Assembly: GCF_019396385.1 (NCBI RefSeq)
Contig: NZ_JAHKRN010000006.1
Coordinates: forward strand, 62,001-126,000
Direction: 5' to 3'
Length of the DNA stretch: 64,000 nt
Origin: Nonomuraea harbinensis
GTDB taxonomy: Bacteria; Actinomycetota; Actinomycetes; Streptosporangiales; Streptosporangiaceae
Shown here: positions 8,561 to 16,987 of the stretch, in pieces
Layout: every line of letters starts with the position of its first letter
Position numbering within the stretch: the stretch's first letter is position 1
Translations under genes and position numbers: made by a program
The notes under the pieces: generated by a model
What the model was told of the DNA's origin: nothing
What the model saw: the letters and a program-made list of their open reading frames with translations, nothing else
Database searches by the model: none

Positions 8561-11500
8561 TCAGCGGCCGGCGGTGAGGGTGGACGTCCAGAGGATGAGG
8601 TGGTCGTCGCTGTAGGTGGTGGACCGGCCCAGCGCCACCACTTCCTCGCCCGAGATCGTCACCGCCGCCAGCCACTGGGCGCCCGGCCCGGCCAGACGGT
8701 CCTCCTTCAGGTCGAGCCGGCTCCACGAGAGGCCGTCCTGGGAGATCCAGGCGGCGCTGTCGCCCTCGCCCTGCTCGCCGTGCCAGCCGACCGCGACCAG
8801 GCCCTGCCCGGCCGCCGCCAGGTCGTACACGCCCGCCGCCCGTTCGGCGGGAAGCCATGACGTCTCCCAGGTCACGCCGTCGTCCTCGGAGACCGCCGAG
8901 AAGGCCCGGGACGCGCCCGAGGTGGTGGAGGCGGTCCCCATGGCCACCAGCCTGTCCTGGTACACCGCCACCTGGCGCAGCCCTGCCGAGGACGCGTCCG
9001 GCGGGGAGAGCCGCTCGCGGGCCGTCCAGTTCAGCCCGTCCGGCGACACCCAGACGATGCCGCTCTCGTTCCCGCCCGCGCCCGCGCCGCCGACCGCCAC
9101 GTACCCGTCGGGGGTGGCGGCCACGTCGTGCAGGCGCACGCCCGAGCCGCCCTGCGGCAGCCGCTCCGAGCGGGTGTACGAGCGCAGGTCGGGGGTGAAC
9201 CAGACGGCCGCCGCCGTGCCCGCCGGGCCGCGATCCTCGCCCGCGAGCAGGTAGCCGTCCGGGCCCGCCGCGACCGTCCGCACGTCCAGGTACGGGTGGT
9301 CGCCCGGCCTGGCCAGATCGCCCGAGAGCGGCACCTTCTTCCAGGCGCGCCCGTCGCCGGAACTGACCAGCAGCGGCTCCGTCTCCTGGAGGCCGGCCTG
9401 GGTGCCGCCCACGGCCAGCCAGCCGCGGCGGCCGAACGCGACGTCGTTCAGCTGCTGCCGTCGCGGGCCGCCGAGCCCGATGGACCTCCAGTCCTTCCAG
9501 TCCTGGCTGGTCCAGACGCCGGCCTCGCCCCCGGCCGAGCCGACGGCCACGTAGCGGCCGTCGTGGCTGGCCAGGCCGCTGGTCTCGCGGGCCATCCTGG
9601 TCAGGCCGCGGACCTGGTCGAGCGGCACGCGCACGGGCTCGCCGCGCCGGGGCACCGCCATGAGGACCGGCTCGTTGTCCACGTCCGAGACCGCGCGGTC
9701 GCCGCCCGCGTACAGGGTGCCGCCCGCGGCGATCGCGAACCCGCGCAGCGTCGCGCCCCGGAGCTCCCCGATGCCCGCCCGCCCGCTCCACGAGCGGCCG
9801 TCCGTGCTGGTCAGCACCGCGTACGAGCCGATCCCCGCCTGGCTCACCGCGGCCACGCCGTCCTCGTACGAGACGAGCCGCTCCACGCCGGGGCTGGCGG
9901 CGGGCAGGCCGTCGATCGTGCCGCACTGCGACCACTCGGCGCCGGTGGGCGAGCAGTAGGCGCGCACGTCGCCGGTGATCGTGCGCTGCCTGGTGGCCAC
10001 CAGCACGAACCGCTTCGACGCGACCGCCAGCGAACCCGCCTTGGGCATCGCCTCCGGCAGTTGGAAGCCGGTCGCCTGCCAGGTTCGTCCGCCGTCGGCC
10101 GACCTGAGGACGCGGGAGCCGTCGCCCTGCGCCGGCCTGGCCATGGCCACCACCGTGTCGCCTCTGGCGACCACTGCGCGGATCTCGCCCGCCTCCAGGC
10201 CCCGGGTCTCCACCCGCTCCCAGGCGTGGCCGTCCGCGGAGTGCCAGGCGGCCGGGCCCGCGCCGCCGTCGCGCAGCGCCGCCTCGCCCACCGCGACGAA
10301 CCCGGAGCCCGTCCTGGCGATGTCATGGATCAGATCGCCGTCCCTGAAGGCCTCTCCCCCGCCGACCGCCTGCCAGTTCAGGCCGTCGGCGCTGGTCCAC
10401 AGACCCCGCTCGCGCACCCCGTCGCCGCCGGTGGCCAGCCAGCGGCCGTCGCCGCCGGCCACCCGCTGCACGATGGGCGTGCTCGCGCCGGTGACGCGGC
10501 CGAGCTGCCACTTCTCGCCGTCGGCGGAGTAGAGGAACAGGGGCCTGGGCGTCGGGCCGGTGGTGTCGCTGCCCACGACCACCACGGCGCGGCCGACGGC
10601 GGCCACGTCGTTGAGCTTCTGGTCGGTGCCCTGGGCCGCCGCCGGGACCGTGAACAGGTTGTCGCCTGACCTGCCGGTGCCGGTGGCGAGCCTGAGCCGG
10701 GCCTCGTCGTCGGCGCGCCACTGCCACACCAGCACGCCGGCGGCCACCAGCAGCGCGACCGCCAGCGCCACGGCCATCGGCGCGGCCGGGCTGCGCCCCC
10801 GCCGCACGGGACTCGCCCGCCGCATCGCCGCCGGGGCCGGGCCCCTTTGGTGCCTTCCCCCGGGCCGTTCGGGGCCCGACGCGACCAGCAGATCAGGCCG
10901 CGCCGGCCTGCCGCCCGGCGGCCTCCCCACCCGCCGCACCGGCTCGTCCTTGTCAGCGTTCTCGTCCTGCCCGTCCCCCGCGTTCCCGGCTCCGCCGGAA
11001 GCGACCCCCCGTGACGGCTCACCGCTGGTCTCCTCCCCTCGGCCGGGCTGATGCGCGATCCCGTACGGAGCCGTACGAACTTCCTCTCCAGCCTGAGCCG
11101 AGGTGCCAGTGACCTCGCCGCTCCCGGGAGCCCGTGTGCCGAGGGCTTCCCCACCCCTCGGAGCGTCGTCTCCTCGGTCTGGCGCCGGAGGCTGGTGGGC
11201 GATTCCGTACGGGGCCGTGCGGGCGTCTCGCCTGGTCCGGGTTTCGGGGGCGGGCTCCGCTTCCGTGGGGGGGTTGTTCCCGGCGGCGACGGCATCGGGA
11301 TGGGTGCCGGTGGTGTCGTGGGGGGAGCCGAGGTCCTTCCCCGCCCCCTCGCCGGGCGGGGAAGGCTCGGGCTCTCGTGGCGGGTCGTGGGGTGGTGGGA
11401 CGGGGCGTGGCGGGCCGCTGGCCACGAGCTTGTCGGGGCGGTCGACCGTGCGGCGGCGACGCCTGGGTTCCGTGTCCGGCTCCGCGGTGGGGGAGCTGTA

Positions 11501-11920
11501 CGGGCGGCGGCCCTTGGGGAGCTCCTGGGGCTCGTCCTCCGGGGTGGGCGCGGCGAACGGCGGCATCCCCCAGGGCGAGGTCAGCGGTAACCCGCGCGCC
11601 CGGTCGTCCGTCGGCCCCGGCGGGCTGTGCCGGATGCGGGGCTCCCGCGCATGCGCACCGCCCGGGGCTGAGGACTCGGCCGGCGGGACGGGCTCGCCAC
11701 GGCCGAAGGCTTCCAGCCCGGCGGGGTCGGACGGGGCGCCGCCCAGGCCCTGCGCGACCACGTCGTCGAGGGCTCCCGGGCCGGGCGCGAGCGCGTCGCC
11801 GGGGGCTCCCGGGCCGGGGGAGGCGGGTTCGTCGGCGGGGGGTGAGTCCGGGGCTGTGGCGTCGCCGGGACGAGGGTCGTCTGGCGGCTGCCGATGCTGG
11901 TCACTGGCGCCGGAGGCCAC
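8561..11920 (-). CDS. Very large membrane-anchored beta-propeller (sialidase/BNR-like) protein
   Basis: A 1119-residue protein. Residues 1 to about 375 are Pro/Gly/Glu-rich and probably unstructured, with a repeated TAPYGIAHQP motif. One membrane segment follows (about 378-397, AVALAVALLVAAG...), then a 720-residue extracellular region with about 10-15 repeats of the form (S/T)xDGxxW (for example SADGEKWQ, SADGLNWQ, SPDGLNWT), typical of BNR/sialidase-type propellers. No catalytic sialidase residues can be assigned, so a binding or surface role is more likely. Start GTG 11920 has AGGAGGT 7 nt upstream, a near-ideal site. It is a single-gene unit. Confidence 0.85.
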   Translation of the reverse strand: MASGASDQHRQPPDDPRPGDATAPDSPPADEPASPGPGAPGDALAPGPGALDDVVAQGLGGAPSDPAGLEAFGRGEPVPPAESSAPGGAHAREPRIRHSPPGPTDDRARGLPLTSPWGMPPFAAPTPEDEPQELPKGRRPYSSPTAEPDTEPRRRRRTVDRPDKLVASGPPRPVPPPHDPPREPEPSPPGEGAGKDLGSPHDTTGTHPDAVAAGNNPPTEAEPAPETRTRRDARTAPYGIAHQPPAPDRGDDAPRGGEALGTRAPGSGEVTGTSAQAGEEVRTAPYGIAHQPGRGEETSGEPSRGVASGGAGNAGDGQDENADKDEPVRRVGRPPGGRPARPDLLVASGPERPGGRHQRGPAPAAMRRASPVRRGRSPAAPMAVALAVALLVAAGVLVWQWRADDEARLRLATGTGRSGDNLFTVPAAAQGTDQKLNDVAAVGRAVVVVGSDTTGPTPRPLFLYSADGEKWQLGRVTGASTPIVQRVAGGDGRWLATGGDGVRERGLWTSADGLNWQAVGGGEAFRDGDLIHDIARTGSGFVAVGEAALRDGGAGPAAWHSADGHAWERVETRGLEAGEIRAVVARGDTVVAMARPAQGDGSRVLRSADGGRTWQATGFQLPEAMPKAGSLAVASKRFVLVATRQRTITGDVRAYCSPTGAEWSQCGTIDGLPAASPGVERLVSYEDGVAAVSQAGIGSYAVLTSTDGRSWSGRAGIGELRGATLRGFAIAAGGTLYAGGDRAVSDVDNEPVLMAVPRRGEPVRVPLDQVRGLTRMARETSGLASHDGRYVAVGSAGGEAGVWTSQDWKDWRSIGLGGPRRQQLNDVAFGRRGWLAVGGTQAGLQETEPLLVSSGDGRAWKKVPLSGDLARPGDHPYLDVRTVAAGPDGYLLAGEDRGPAGTAAAVWFTPDLRSYTRSERLPQGGSGVRLHDVAATPDGYVAVGGAGAGGNESGIVWVSPDGLNWTARERLSPPDASSAGLRQVAVYQDRLVAMGTASTTSGASRAFSAVSEDDGVTWETSWLPAERAAGVYDLAAAGQGLVAVGWHGEQGEGDSAAWISQDGLSWSRLDLKEDRLAGPGAQWLAAVTISGEEVVALGRSTTYSDDHLILWTSTLTAGR

Positions 11921-12269
11921 GCGCCGTACCTCCTAGTCGGACGGGTCGAGCGGGACGGGGCCCGGAGCGGGCGGGCCGGTCGGCTCGAAGGGTCGGGTTC
12001 GAGTCTGCTCGGCGGAACCGGCAGGAACAGGGGGACCGTTCCAAGGATGACTTATCCGAACATATGCGCTATATGGATTGAATTCGATCTTCGCGTCCCC
12101 TCCTCCGGCATCGCGCCACAGGATCGCTCGCACAACGACTACTCCTACCCCGCCGCCCGAAACGATCACCCCTCATCTCGTACGCCCGAGTCCACAAGAA
12201 CCAGACCAGCACGCCGGAGCCGGAATGGCGAGACCTCTCTAGCGAGATTCCCGGCACCCGCCGGTTGAT
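11921..12269. other. 349-bp intergenic stretch
   Basis: No convincing gene. The part next to 11920 holds the ribosome binding site of the propeller gene. A short AT-rich patch at about 12045-12095 contains the small inverted repeat CATAT (12061-12065) / ATATG (12071-12075) and may be the promoter region for that gene. Short open frames here lack binding sites and look spurious. Confidence 0.5.
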
Positions 12270-13268
12270 TTATCCAGAAGTAGTGCTGATTGACCGCTTT
12301 TTAGCGAAATAGAGCACCAGGAGGATGAACACTCCCAACTGCACGACCGTCCCCACGAGCGACTGCCACGGCACCGGCACCGACGCCTGATCCAGCGCCT
12401 GGTCCAGCTGCCCCGCCGCCGCGCTGATGCCGAACGCCACCGTGTTGTTCAGCACGTGCAGCGCGATGGCCGCCTCCAGACCGCCGGTCCACACCGTCAG
12501 GACCGCCATGGCCAGGCCGAAGGCGAACACGTCGAGCAGCCCTGCCCACTGGTATCCGTGCAACGACGCGAACAGCACCGAGCTGATCACGATCCCCCAC
12601 CACGGGTTGCGCAGGTGAGCCCCGAACGCCTGCAGCAGCCACCCCCGGAACAGGTACTCCTCGGTGGCCGCCTGGAAAGGCACGAGCAGCACGATGACGA
12701 CGAGCGCCGGCAGGAACCGCTCCCACCCGGTCCACCCGAAGATGCCCTCGGTCCGCTCCCCCGTGGCGACCAGCAGGACCACCTGCGCGATCTGGGCCAG
12801 CACCATCGACAGCACGGCCGCGCCCACGCAGATCAGCAGCCACGACCAGCGCACCCGCCCGGCCACGGACGAGAGCGTCCCCGGCCGCCGCCGCTGCACC
12901 AAGGCGGCCACGCCGAACACCACCGGCAGCACGGCCGCGATCGACAACAGCAGCAGGATCATCCCGTACACCGGATCGCCGGAGATCTGCTCGGGCCGCT
13001 CGGGCTGCGGGATGCCCAGGACGGCCCCGATGATCACCCCCGCCAGCAGCACGATCGCGCCGATGACGAAGAACGCGGCCGCGACCGCGAGGGTGCCCAC
13101 GACCTGCCGCCACACCCGGCTGACCGGGGTCCTGGCGAGCTGGTCGTACCGCGCGTCATGCGGCACGGGCGCGTACCAGGACGGCCGTGGCGGCGGGTAC
13201 GGGTAATAGCCCGCCGGCGGACCGCCGTAAGGGCCTGGTGAAGGCTCGGGATTATCCTGCATCTCCAT
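12270..13268 (-). CDS. CPBP family intramembrane metalloprotease (CAAX protease-like)
   Basis: A 332-residue polytopic membrane protein. After a Pro/Tyr-rich cytoplasmic N-terminus (GPPAGYYPYPPP) there are about eight hydrophobic segments. The signature of the CPBP/Abi family is complete: EEYLFRGW (the Glu-Glu-xxx-Arg motif), FASLHGYQW (FxxxH) and a later HVLNN. These residues bind the catalytic metal in the membrane. Bacterial members act in prenyl-protein-like processing or bacteriocin immunity; the substrate here is unknown. The start is uncertain between ATG 13268 and ATG 13262. It is divergent from the secreted protein gene at 13361. Confidence 0.85.
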   Translation of the reverse strand: MEMQDNPEPSPGPYGGPPAGYYPYPPPRPSWYAPVPHDARYDQLARTPVSRVWRQVVGTLAVAAAFFVIGAIVLLAGVIIGAVLGIPQPERPEQISGDPVYGMILLLLSIAAVLPVVFGVAALVQRRRPGTLSSVAGRVRWSWLLICVGAAVLSMVLAQIAQVVLLVATGERTEGIFGWTGWERFLPALVVIVLLVPFQAATEEYLFRGWLLQAFGAHLRNPWWGIVISSVLFASLHGYQWAGLLDVFAFGLAMAVLTVWTGGLEAAIALHVLNNTVAFGISAAAGQLDQALDQASVPVPWQSLVGTVVQLGVFILLVLYFAKKRSISTTSG

Positions 13269-13360
13269 ATTCTGTCCATCCGGTGCGCAATAGTTCACAG
13301 ACGGCGCGGCCTTTTCGGCGGATGCTCGGGACGTACGCATGTCGACCCTGGGAGCAAGCC

Positions 13361-14068
13361 ATGTCAAGGCTGGGACCTATCGTCACCCTGGCGGCGGGCG
13401 CGGTGCTCGCCGCGGGGCTGGGTGTCGCCAGCATCACCGCGGCGCCGGCGGCGGAGCAGGCCGTCGCCACCGCCGATGAGGCGACGCGATCACCGGAAAC
13501 CGGCGAGGAGACGGCCGCGGCCGAGCCCTCGCCCAGTGAGACGCCGACGTTCGAGGAGCCGGAGCCGCTCGTCCCGGAGAAGGCCGACTACGCGGGCCGG
13601 GTGAAGGACAACGGCGGCCTCATCGCGATCTCGATCCGCGACGGCAAGGCCGTCGGATACTTCTGCGACGGCAAAACCGAGGCCTGGTTCAAGGGGAACG
13701 CGACCAGCGGCCGGCTGACCCTGAAGGGCTCGGGGAAGGCCACGGTCAAGGCCGAGCTCGGCGACGGCGGGGCCGAGGGGCAGGTCGCCGTCGGCGGCAG
13801 GAAGTGGAGCTTCGTCGCCGGCACCGCCAAGAAGCCCTCAGGCCTGTACCGGGCCAGCGCCGTCGTCAGGGGCGCCCAGGTCCGCGCGGGCTGGATCGTG
13901 GTGAGGAACCCGTCGGGCGGCTACACGCAGGTCGGCGCCGCCTCCCAGGACGGCGAGCCGGTGGACATCCCGCGGCTCGACGGCGACGACCCCACCAGCC
14001 CCGTCTCCGTCAACGGGGCCACCGTCACCCCCGAGGACGTCGACGGCTTCATCGAGGAGATGTCATGA
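13361..14068 (+). CDS. Secreted or membrane-tethered protein of unknown function
   Basis: A 235-residue protein with an N-terminal signal-type segment (IVTLAAGAVLAAGLGVASI), an Ala/Glu/Pro-rich linker (about residues 30-75) and a beta-rich domain containing a single cysteine (GYFCDGKTEAWF). The start ATG has GGGAG 6 nt upstream. Its stop overlaps the start of the DUF6529-like membrane gene by 4 nt (ATGA), so translation is coupled and the two products probably act together at the cell surface. I do not recognise a characterised family. Confidence 0.8.
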   Translation: MSRLGPIVTLAAGAVLAAGLGVASITAAPAAEQAVATADEATRSPETGEETAAAEPSPSETPTFEEPEPLVPEKADYAGRVKDNGGLIAISIRDGKAVGYFCDGKTEAWFKGNATSGRLTLKGSGKATVKAELGDGGAEGQVAVGGRKWSFVAGTAKKPSGLYRASAVVRGAQVRAGWIVVRNPSGGYTQVGAASQDGEPVDIPRLDGDDPTSPVSVNGATVTPEDVDGFIEEMS

Positions 14069-14610
14069 CCGCCCTCCACCACCGCCCTGCCCGGGGCGCC
14101 GTCTCGCTGCTGGTGCCGCTGCTGGCCGGCGGCGTCCTCATGGTCGCGCTCGGCGTGTACGGGCGCGTGCACGCCCCCACCGGCTTCGCCGTCGGCGTCG
14201 CGGGCTTCTCGGCCGCGCTGCCGATGAAGGTCTGGCTGACCACGGCCTCGGCGGCGCTGGCCGTGGTGCAGGTCGTCTCGGCCCTGTCGATGTGGGGCAA
14301 GCTCGGGGTGGACATCCCCGCCGGGGTCCACCGGTGGTCGGGCAGGCTGGCGTTCCTGCTCACGATCCCGGTGGCCTTCCACTGCCTGTACGCGCTCGGC
14401 CTGCAGTACGACGTGCCGAGGGTGATGGTCCACTCGCTGCTCGGCTGCTTCTTCTACGGGGTGTTCACCACGAAGATGCTGGCCCTGCGCAAGGAGGACG
14501 CCCCCGGCTGGACCCTGCCGGTGATCGGCGGGCTGGTGTTCGCCGCGCTCGTCGGTCTCTGGCTGACCTCGTCGTTCTGGTTCTTCACCGCGGTCGGGCT
14601 GAAGGTCTAA
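14065..14610 (+). CDS. DUF6529-like, cytochrome b561-type membrane protein
   Basis: A 181-residue integral membrane protein with about five helices. Histidines sit in or near the helices in a b561-like arrangement: GVHRWSGRLAF, PVAFHCLYALG and VHSLLGCFFYG. This pattern could hold one or two haems, which would make it a transmembrane electron carrier for the secreted partner encoded just upstream; this is inference. The gene starts inside the stop codon of that partner. It ends overlapping the stop of the convergent lyase gene by 4 nt (14607-14610). Confidence 0.75.
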   Translation: MTALHHRPARGAVSLLVPLLAGGVLMVALGVYGRVHAPTGFAVGVAGFSAALPMKVWLTTASAALAVVQVVSALSMWGKLGVDIPAGVHRWSGRLAFLLTIPVAFHCLYALGLQYDVPRVMVHSLLGCFFYGVFTTKMLALRKEDAPGWTLPVIGGLVFAALVGLWLTSSFWFFTAVGLKV

Positions 14611-15548
14611 CCCTCCGGGCTGAAGCGCGTGGTGCGCTTCAGCCCGGCGGCCCGCCCCTTGGCCGCGACGACGAGCGCCATCTTCCTGGACGCCTCGTCG
14701 ATCATCTCGTCGCCGAGCATGGCCGCGCCGCGCTTCTCGACCGTCGTGTAGTGCTCGTACGCGTCGAGGATGAGCTCCGCGCGGTCGTAGTCGTCCTGCG
14801 GCGGCGAGAACACCTCGTTGGCCGCGTCGACCTGCAGCGGGTGGAGCACCCACTTGCCGTCGTAGCCGAGCGCGGCCGAGCGGCGGGCGGCCCTGCGGAA
14901 CCCGTCGACGTCCTTGATCTGCAGGTAGGGGCCGTCGATGACCTGGAGGTCATGCGTACGGGCGGCCATGAGCAGGCGCATGAGGATGTAGTGGTAGGCG
15001 TCGCCCTCCTCGTAGCCGGGCGGCTGCTCGCCCACCACGAGGGTGCGCATGTTGATCGAGGCCATGAAGTCGGCCGGCCCGAAGACCAGCGTCTCCAGCC
15101 GCCCGGACGAGCCCGCGATGGCGTCGGCGTTCACCAGCCCGCGCGCGTTCTCGATCTGCGCCTCGATGCCGATCCGGCCGGGTTCGTAACCCATGGCCTT
15201 CTCGATCTGCGTGAGCAGGGTGTCGAGCCACACGACCTCGGTCGGGTCCTGCACCTTGGGCAGGATCAGGCAGTCGAGCCGGTCGCCGGCGCCCTCGACG
15301 ACCTCGATCACGTCCTTGTACGCCCACTGCGTCGCCAGGTCGTTGACCCGCACCGCGACGGTCTTGCCGTCCCAGCCGCCCTCGCACAGCGCGGCCACCA
15401 CGTTGCGCCGCGCCTCCTCCTTGGCCAGCGGCGCGACCGCGTCCTCCAGGTCCAGGAACACCTCGTCGACGGGCAGGCCGCGGGCCTTCTCCACGAACCG
15501 GGGGTTGCTACCGGGCACGGCCAGGACGGATCTACGCGAACGCAACAT
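14607..15548 (-). CDS. HpcH/HpaI aldolase / CitE-like CoA-ester lyase
   Basis: A 313-residue TIM-barrel lyase of the citrate lyase beta subunit / malyl-CoA lyase superfamily. Recognisable blocks are SVLAVPGSNPRF, FLDLEDAVAP (metal-binding Asp/Glu), AVRVND, ILPKVQ, IEAQIENARGL and FGPADFMAS. Members cleave or form CoA thioesters such as malyl-CoA or citramalyl-CoA; the exact substrate is unclear. ATG 15548 has no Shine-Dalgarno, but TACGGT lies 7 nt upstream on its strand, so it is probably leaderless. It is divergent from the gene at 15591 with 42 bp between starts. Confidence 0.88.
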   Translation of the reverse strand: MLRSRRSVLAVPGSNPRFVEKARGLPVDEVFLDLEDAVAPLAKEEARRNVVAALCEGGWDGKTVAVRVNDLATQWAYKDVIEVVEGAGDRLDCLILPKVQDPTEVVWLDTLLTQIEKAMGYEPGRIGIEAQIENARGLVNADAIAGSSGRLETLVFGPADFMASINMRTLVVGEQPPGYEEGDAYHYILMRLLMAARTHDLQVIDGPYLQIKDVDGFRRAARRSAALGYDGKWVLHPLQVDAANEVFSPPQDDYDRAELILDAYEHYTTVEKRGAAMLGDEMIDEASRKMALVVAAKGRAAGLKRTTRFSPEG

Positions 15549-15555
15549 GAGCCAC

Positions 15556-15561
15556 ACCGTA
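15556..15561 (-). promoter_or_regulatory. Putative -10 box of lyase gene
   Basis: The minus strand reads TACGGT, 7 nt before ATG 15548; no ribosome binding site is present. Confidence 0.35.
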
Positions 15562-15578
15562 ACGGCACCCGGGCCGGT

Positions 15579-15584
15579 TACATT
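15579..15584 (+). promoter_or_regulatory. Putative -10 box of gene 15591
   Basis: TACATT lies 6 nt before GTG 15591, consistent with a leaderless start. It is only 17 nt from the opposing -10 box. Confidence 0.35.
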
Positions 15585-15590
15585 CAAGCT

Positions 15591-15992
15591 GTGACCGACA
15601 ACACCCTGGCAATCGAGGAGGGCGCCAAGAAGTCCGGCATCCTCTGGCTCGATCTCGACCGGCCGCGACTGGCCTGGCACGCGTGGCACGACGGCGCGAT
15701 CTATCTGGTGACCGGCGGCGAGGAGCAGGAGCTGCCGGGGCTGACCAGCCGTGAGCGCGTACGGGTCACGCTGCGCAGCAAGGACAACGGGGCCCGGCTG
15801 GTGGAGTTCGACGCCGCCGTGGCGGTCGTCGAGCAGGCGGCGGCGCCCGAGGTGGTGGCCGTGCTGGCCAAGGAGCGGCTCAACGCCCGCGACAGCGAGG
15901 GCCTGCCCGGGCGCTGGGCTCAGGAGTCGACGGTGCTGCGGCTCACGCCCGCGTCCACGGGCGCGACCGGCTCGGCGAGCGCGGGCGCCTGA
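15591..15992 (+). CDS. Hypothetical actinobacterial protein
   Basis: A 133-residue soluble protein, no signal peptide or membrane segment. It contains a Trp/His-rich strand (RLAWHAWHDGAIYLV) and a GGEEQELPGL turn followed by RVTLRSKDNGARLVEFDA, a beta-barrel-like pattern reminiscent of flavin-reductase or PNPOx-type folds, but I cannot assign a family. The start is GTG 15591 with a TAnnnT box 6 nt upstream. Its 3' end overlaps the convergent EamA transporter gene by 73 nt. Confidence 0.75.
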   Translation: MTDNTLAIEEGAKKSGILWLDLDRPRLAWHAWHDGAIYLVTGGEEQELPGLTSRERVRVTLRSKDNGARLVEFDAAVAVVEQAAAPEVVAVLAKERLNARDSEGLPGRWAQESTVLRLTPASTGATGSASAGA

Positions 15993-16891
15993 CGGCTGAC
16001 GGTCGCGGTCTGCGCGAGGAGCGCGCCCGTCAGCACGATGGCCCCGCCGAGGATCTGATACGCGCCGAGCGCCTGGCCGAGCAGCAGCCAGGCCACGACC
16101 GCGCCGGCGATGACCTCCAGCGAGGCGACGGTCGCGCCCACGGCCGCCGAGAGCCTGCGCACCGCGTTCACCCCGAGGATGTAGGCGACGACGGTGGCGG
16201 CCAGCACCATCCACAGGTACGCGCCGAGCACCGGGAGCGTGGCGCCGCCGGCCGGCGCGACGGTCAGGGTGAAGGCGTCCCAGGGGATGTTCCAGGGCTG
16301 GGAGATGGGGGCGAGCACGACGGCGGCGCCGGTCATGCCCCAGGCGATCAGGCCGAGCGGGTCGACGTCGTCCCCGAAGCTATCGCTCATCAGGAAATAT
16401 CCGGCGCAGCACGCCCCGGCCATCAGCGCCAGCACCAGCCCGATCGCGTCCAGCCGGATGCCCTCCCAGGCCTCGACCACGATGGCCAGCCCGGCCACGG
16501 CCATGACCGCGCCGATGTAGGCGGCCCTGGCCAGCCGGATCTTGCGCACGATCCGCACCCACGCCACCACCATCACCGGCGCCATGAACTCCAGCAGCAG
16601 GGCGATCCCCACGGGCAGCCGGGTGATGGCCGCGAAGTACAGTGACTGCACACCGGCGACGGCGACGATCGCGTACACCGCGAAGAACGGGAGCCGCGAG
16701 CGGGCGATCCGCAGCGCGGACGGCTTCACCACGGCCAGCACGGCGAGCAGCAGCAGCCCGGCGCCGGCCATCCGCACCCAGACCGCCTCCAGCGGCGCCA
16801 GGCCGGCCTCGTTGAGATACTTGGCCATGGGCCCGGAGAAGGCGAAGCAGAGCGAGGACGCGAACGCCATCGCGAGTCCCGCGTAGCGCAC
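15920..16891 (-). CDS. EamA/DMT superfamily transporter
   Basis: A 323-residue membrane protein with ten hydrophobic segments arranged as two five-helix EamA repeats, the drug/metabolite transporter fold. Typical elements are FAFSGPMAKY in helix 1 and PVGIALLLEFMAP in the first repeat, and VGATVASLEVIAGAVVAWL in the second. It probably exports small metabolites or amino acids (RhtA-like). The start GTG is preceded by ACGGGGG at about 6 nt. The last residues overlap the convergent gene at 15591-15992. Confidence 0.87.
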   Translation of the reverse strand: MRYAGLAMAFASSLCFAFSGPMAKYLNEAGLAPLEAVWVRMAGAGLLLLAVLAVVKPSALRIARSRLPFFAVYAIVAVAGVQSLYFAAITRLPVGIALLLEFMAPVMVVAWVRIVRKIRLARAAYIGAVMAVAGLAIVVEAWEGIRLDAIGLVLALMAGACCAGYFLMSDSFGDDVDPLGLIAWGMTGAAVVLAPISQPWNIPWDAFTLTVAPAGGATLPVLGAYLWMVLAATVVAYILGVNAVRRLSAAVGATVASLEVIAGAVVAWLLLGQALGAYQILGGAIVLTGALLAQTATVSRQAPALAEPVAPVDAGVSRSTVDS

Positions 16892-16975
16892 GCGAACCCC
16901 CGTGAGAAGTAATCACTGTTTAGCGGGTTTGATACTGACACGCCGGGGGTCCGCGGCGCAATGCCATAGCACTGT

Positions 16976-16981
16976 TAGCCT
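16976..16981 (+). promoter_or_regulatory. Putative -10 box of MgtE-CBS gene
   Basis: TAGCCT lies 6 nt before GTG 16988, with no Shine-Dalgarno. Confidence 0.35.
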
Positions 16982-16987
16982 GCTGAC

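Noticed and set aside
11933..12257. Two small minus-strand frames in the 349-bp gap
   Set aside because: No ribosome binding sites, no conserved-looking sequence; they overlap the presumed promoter region.
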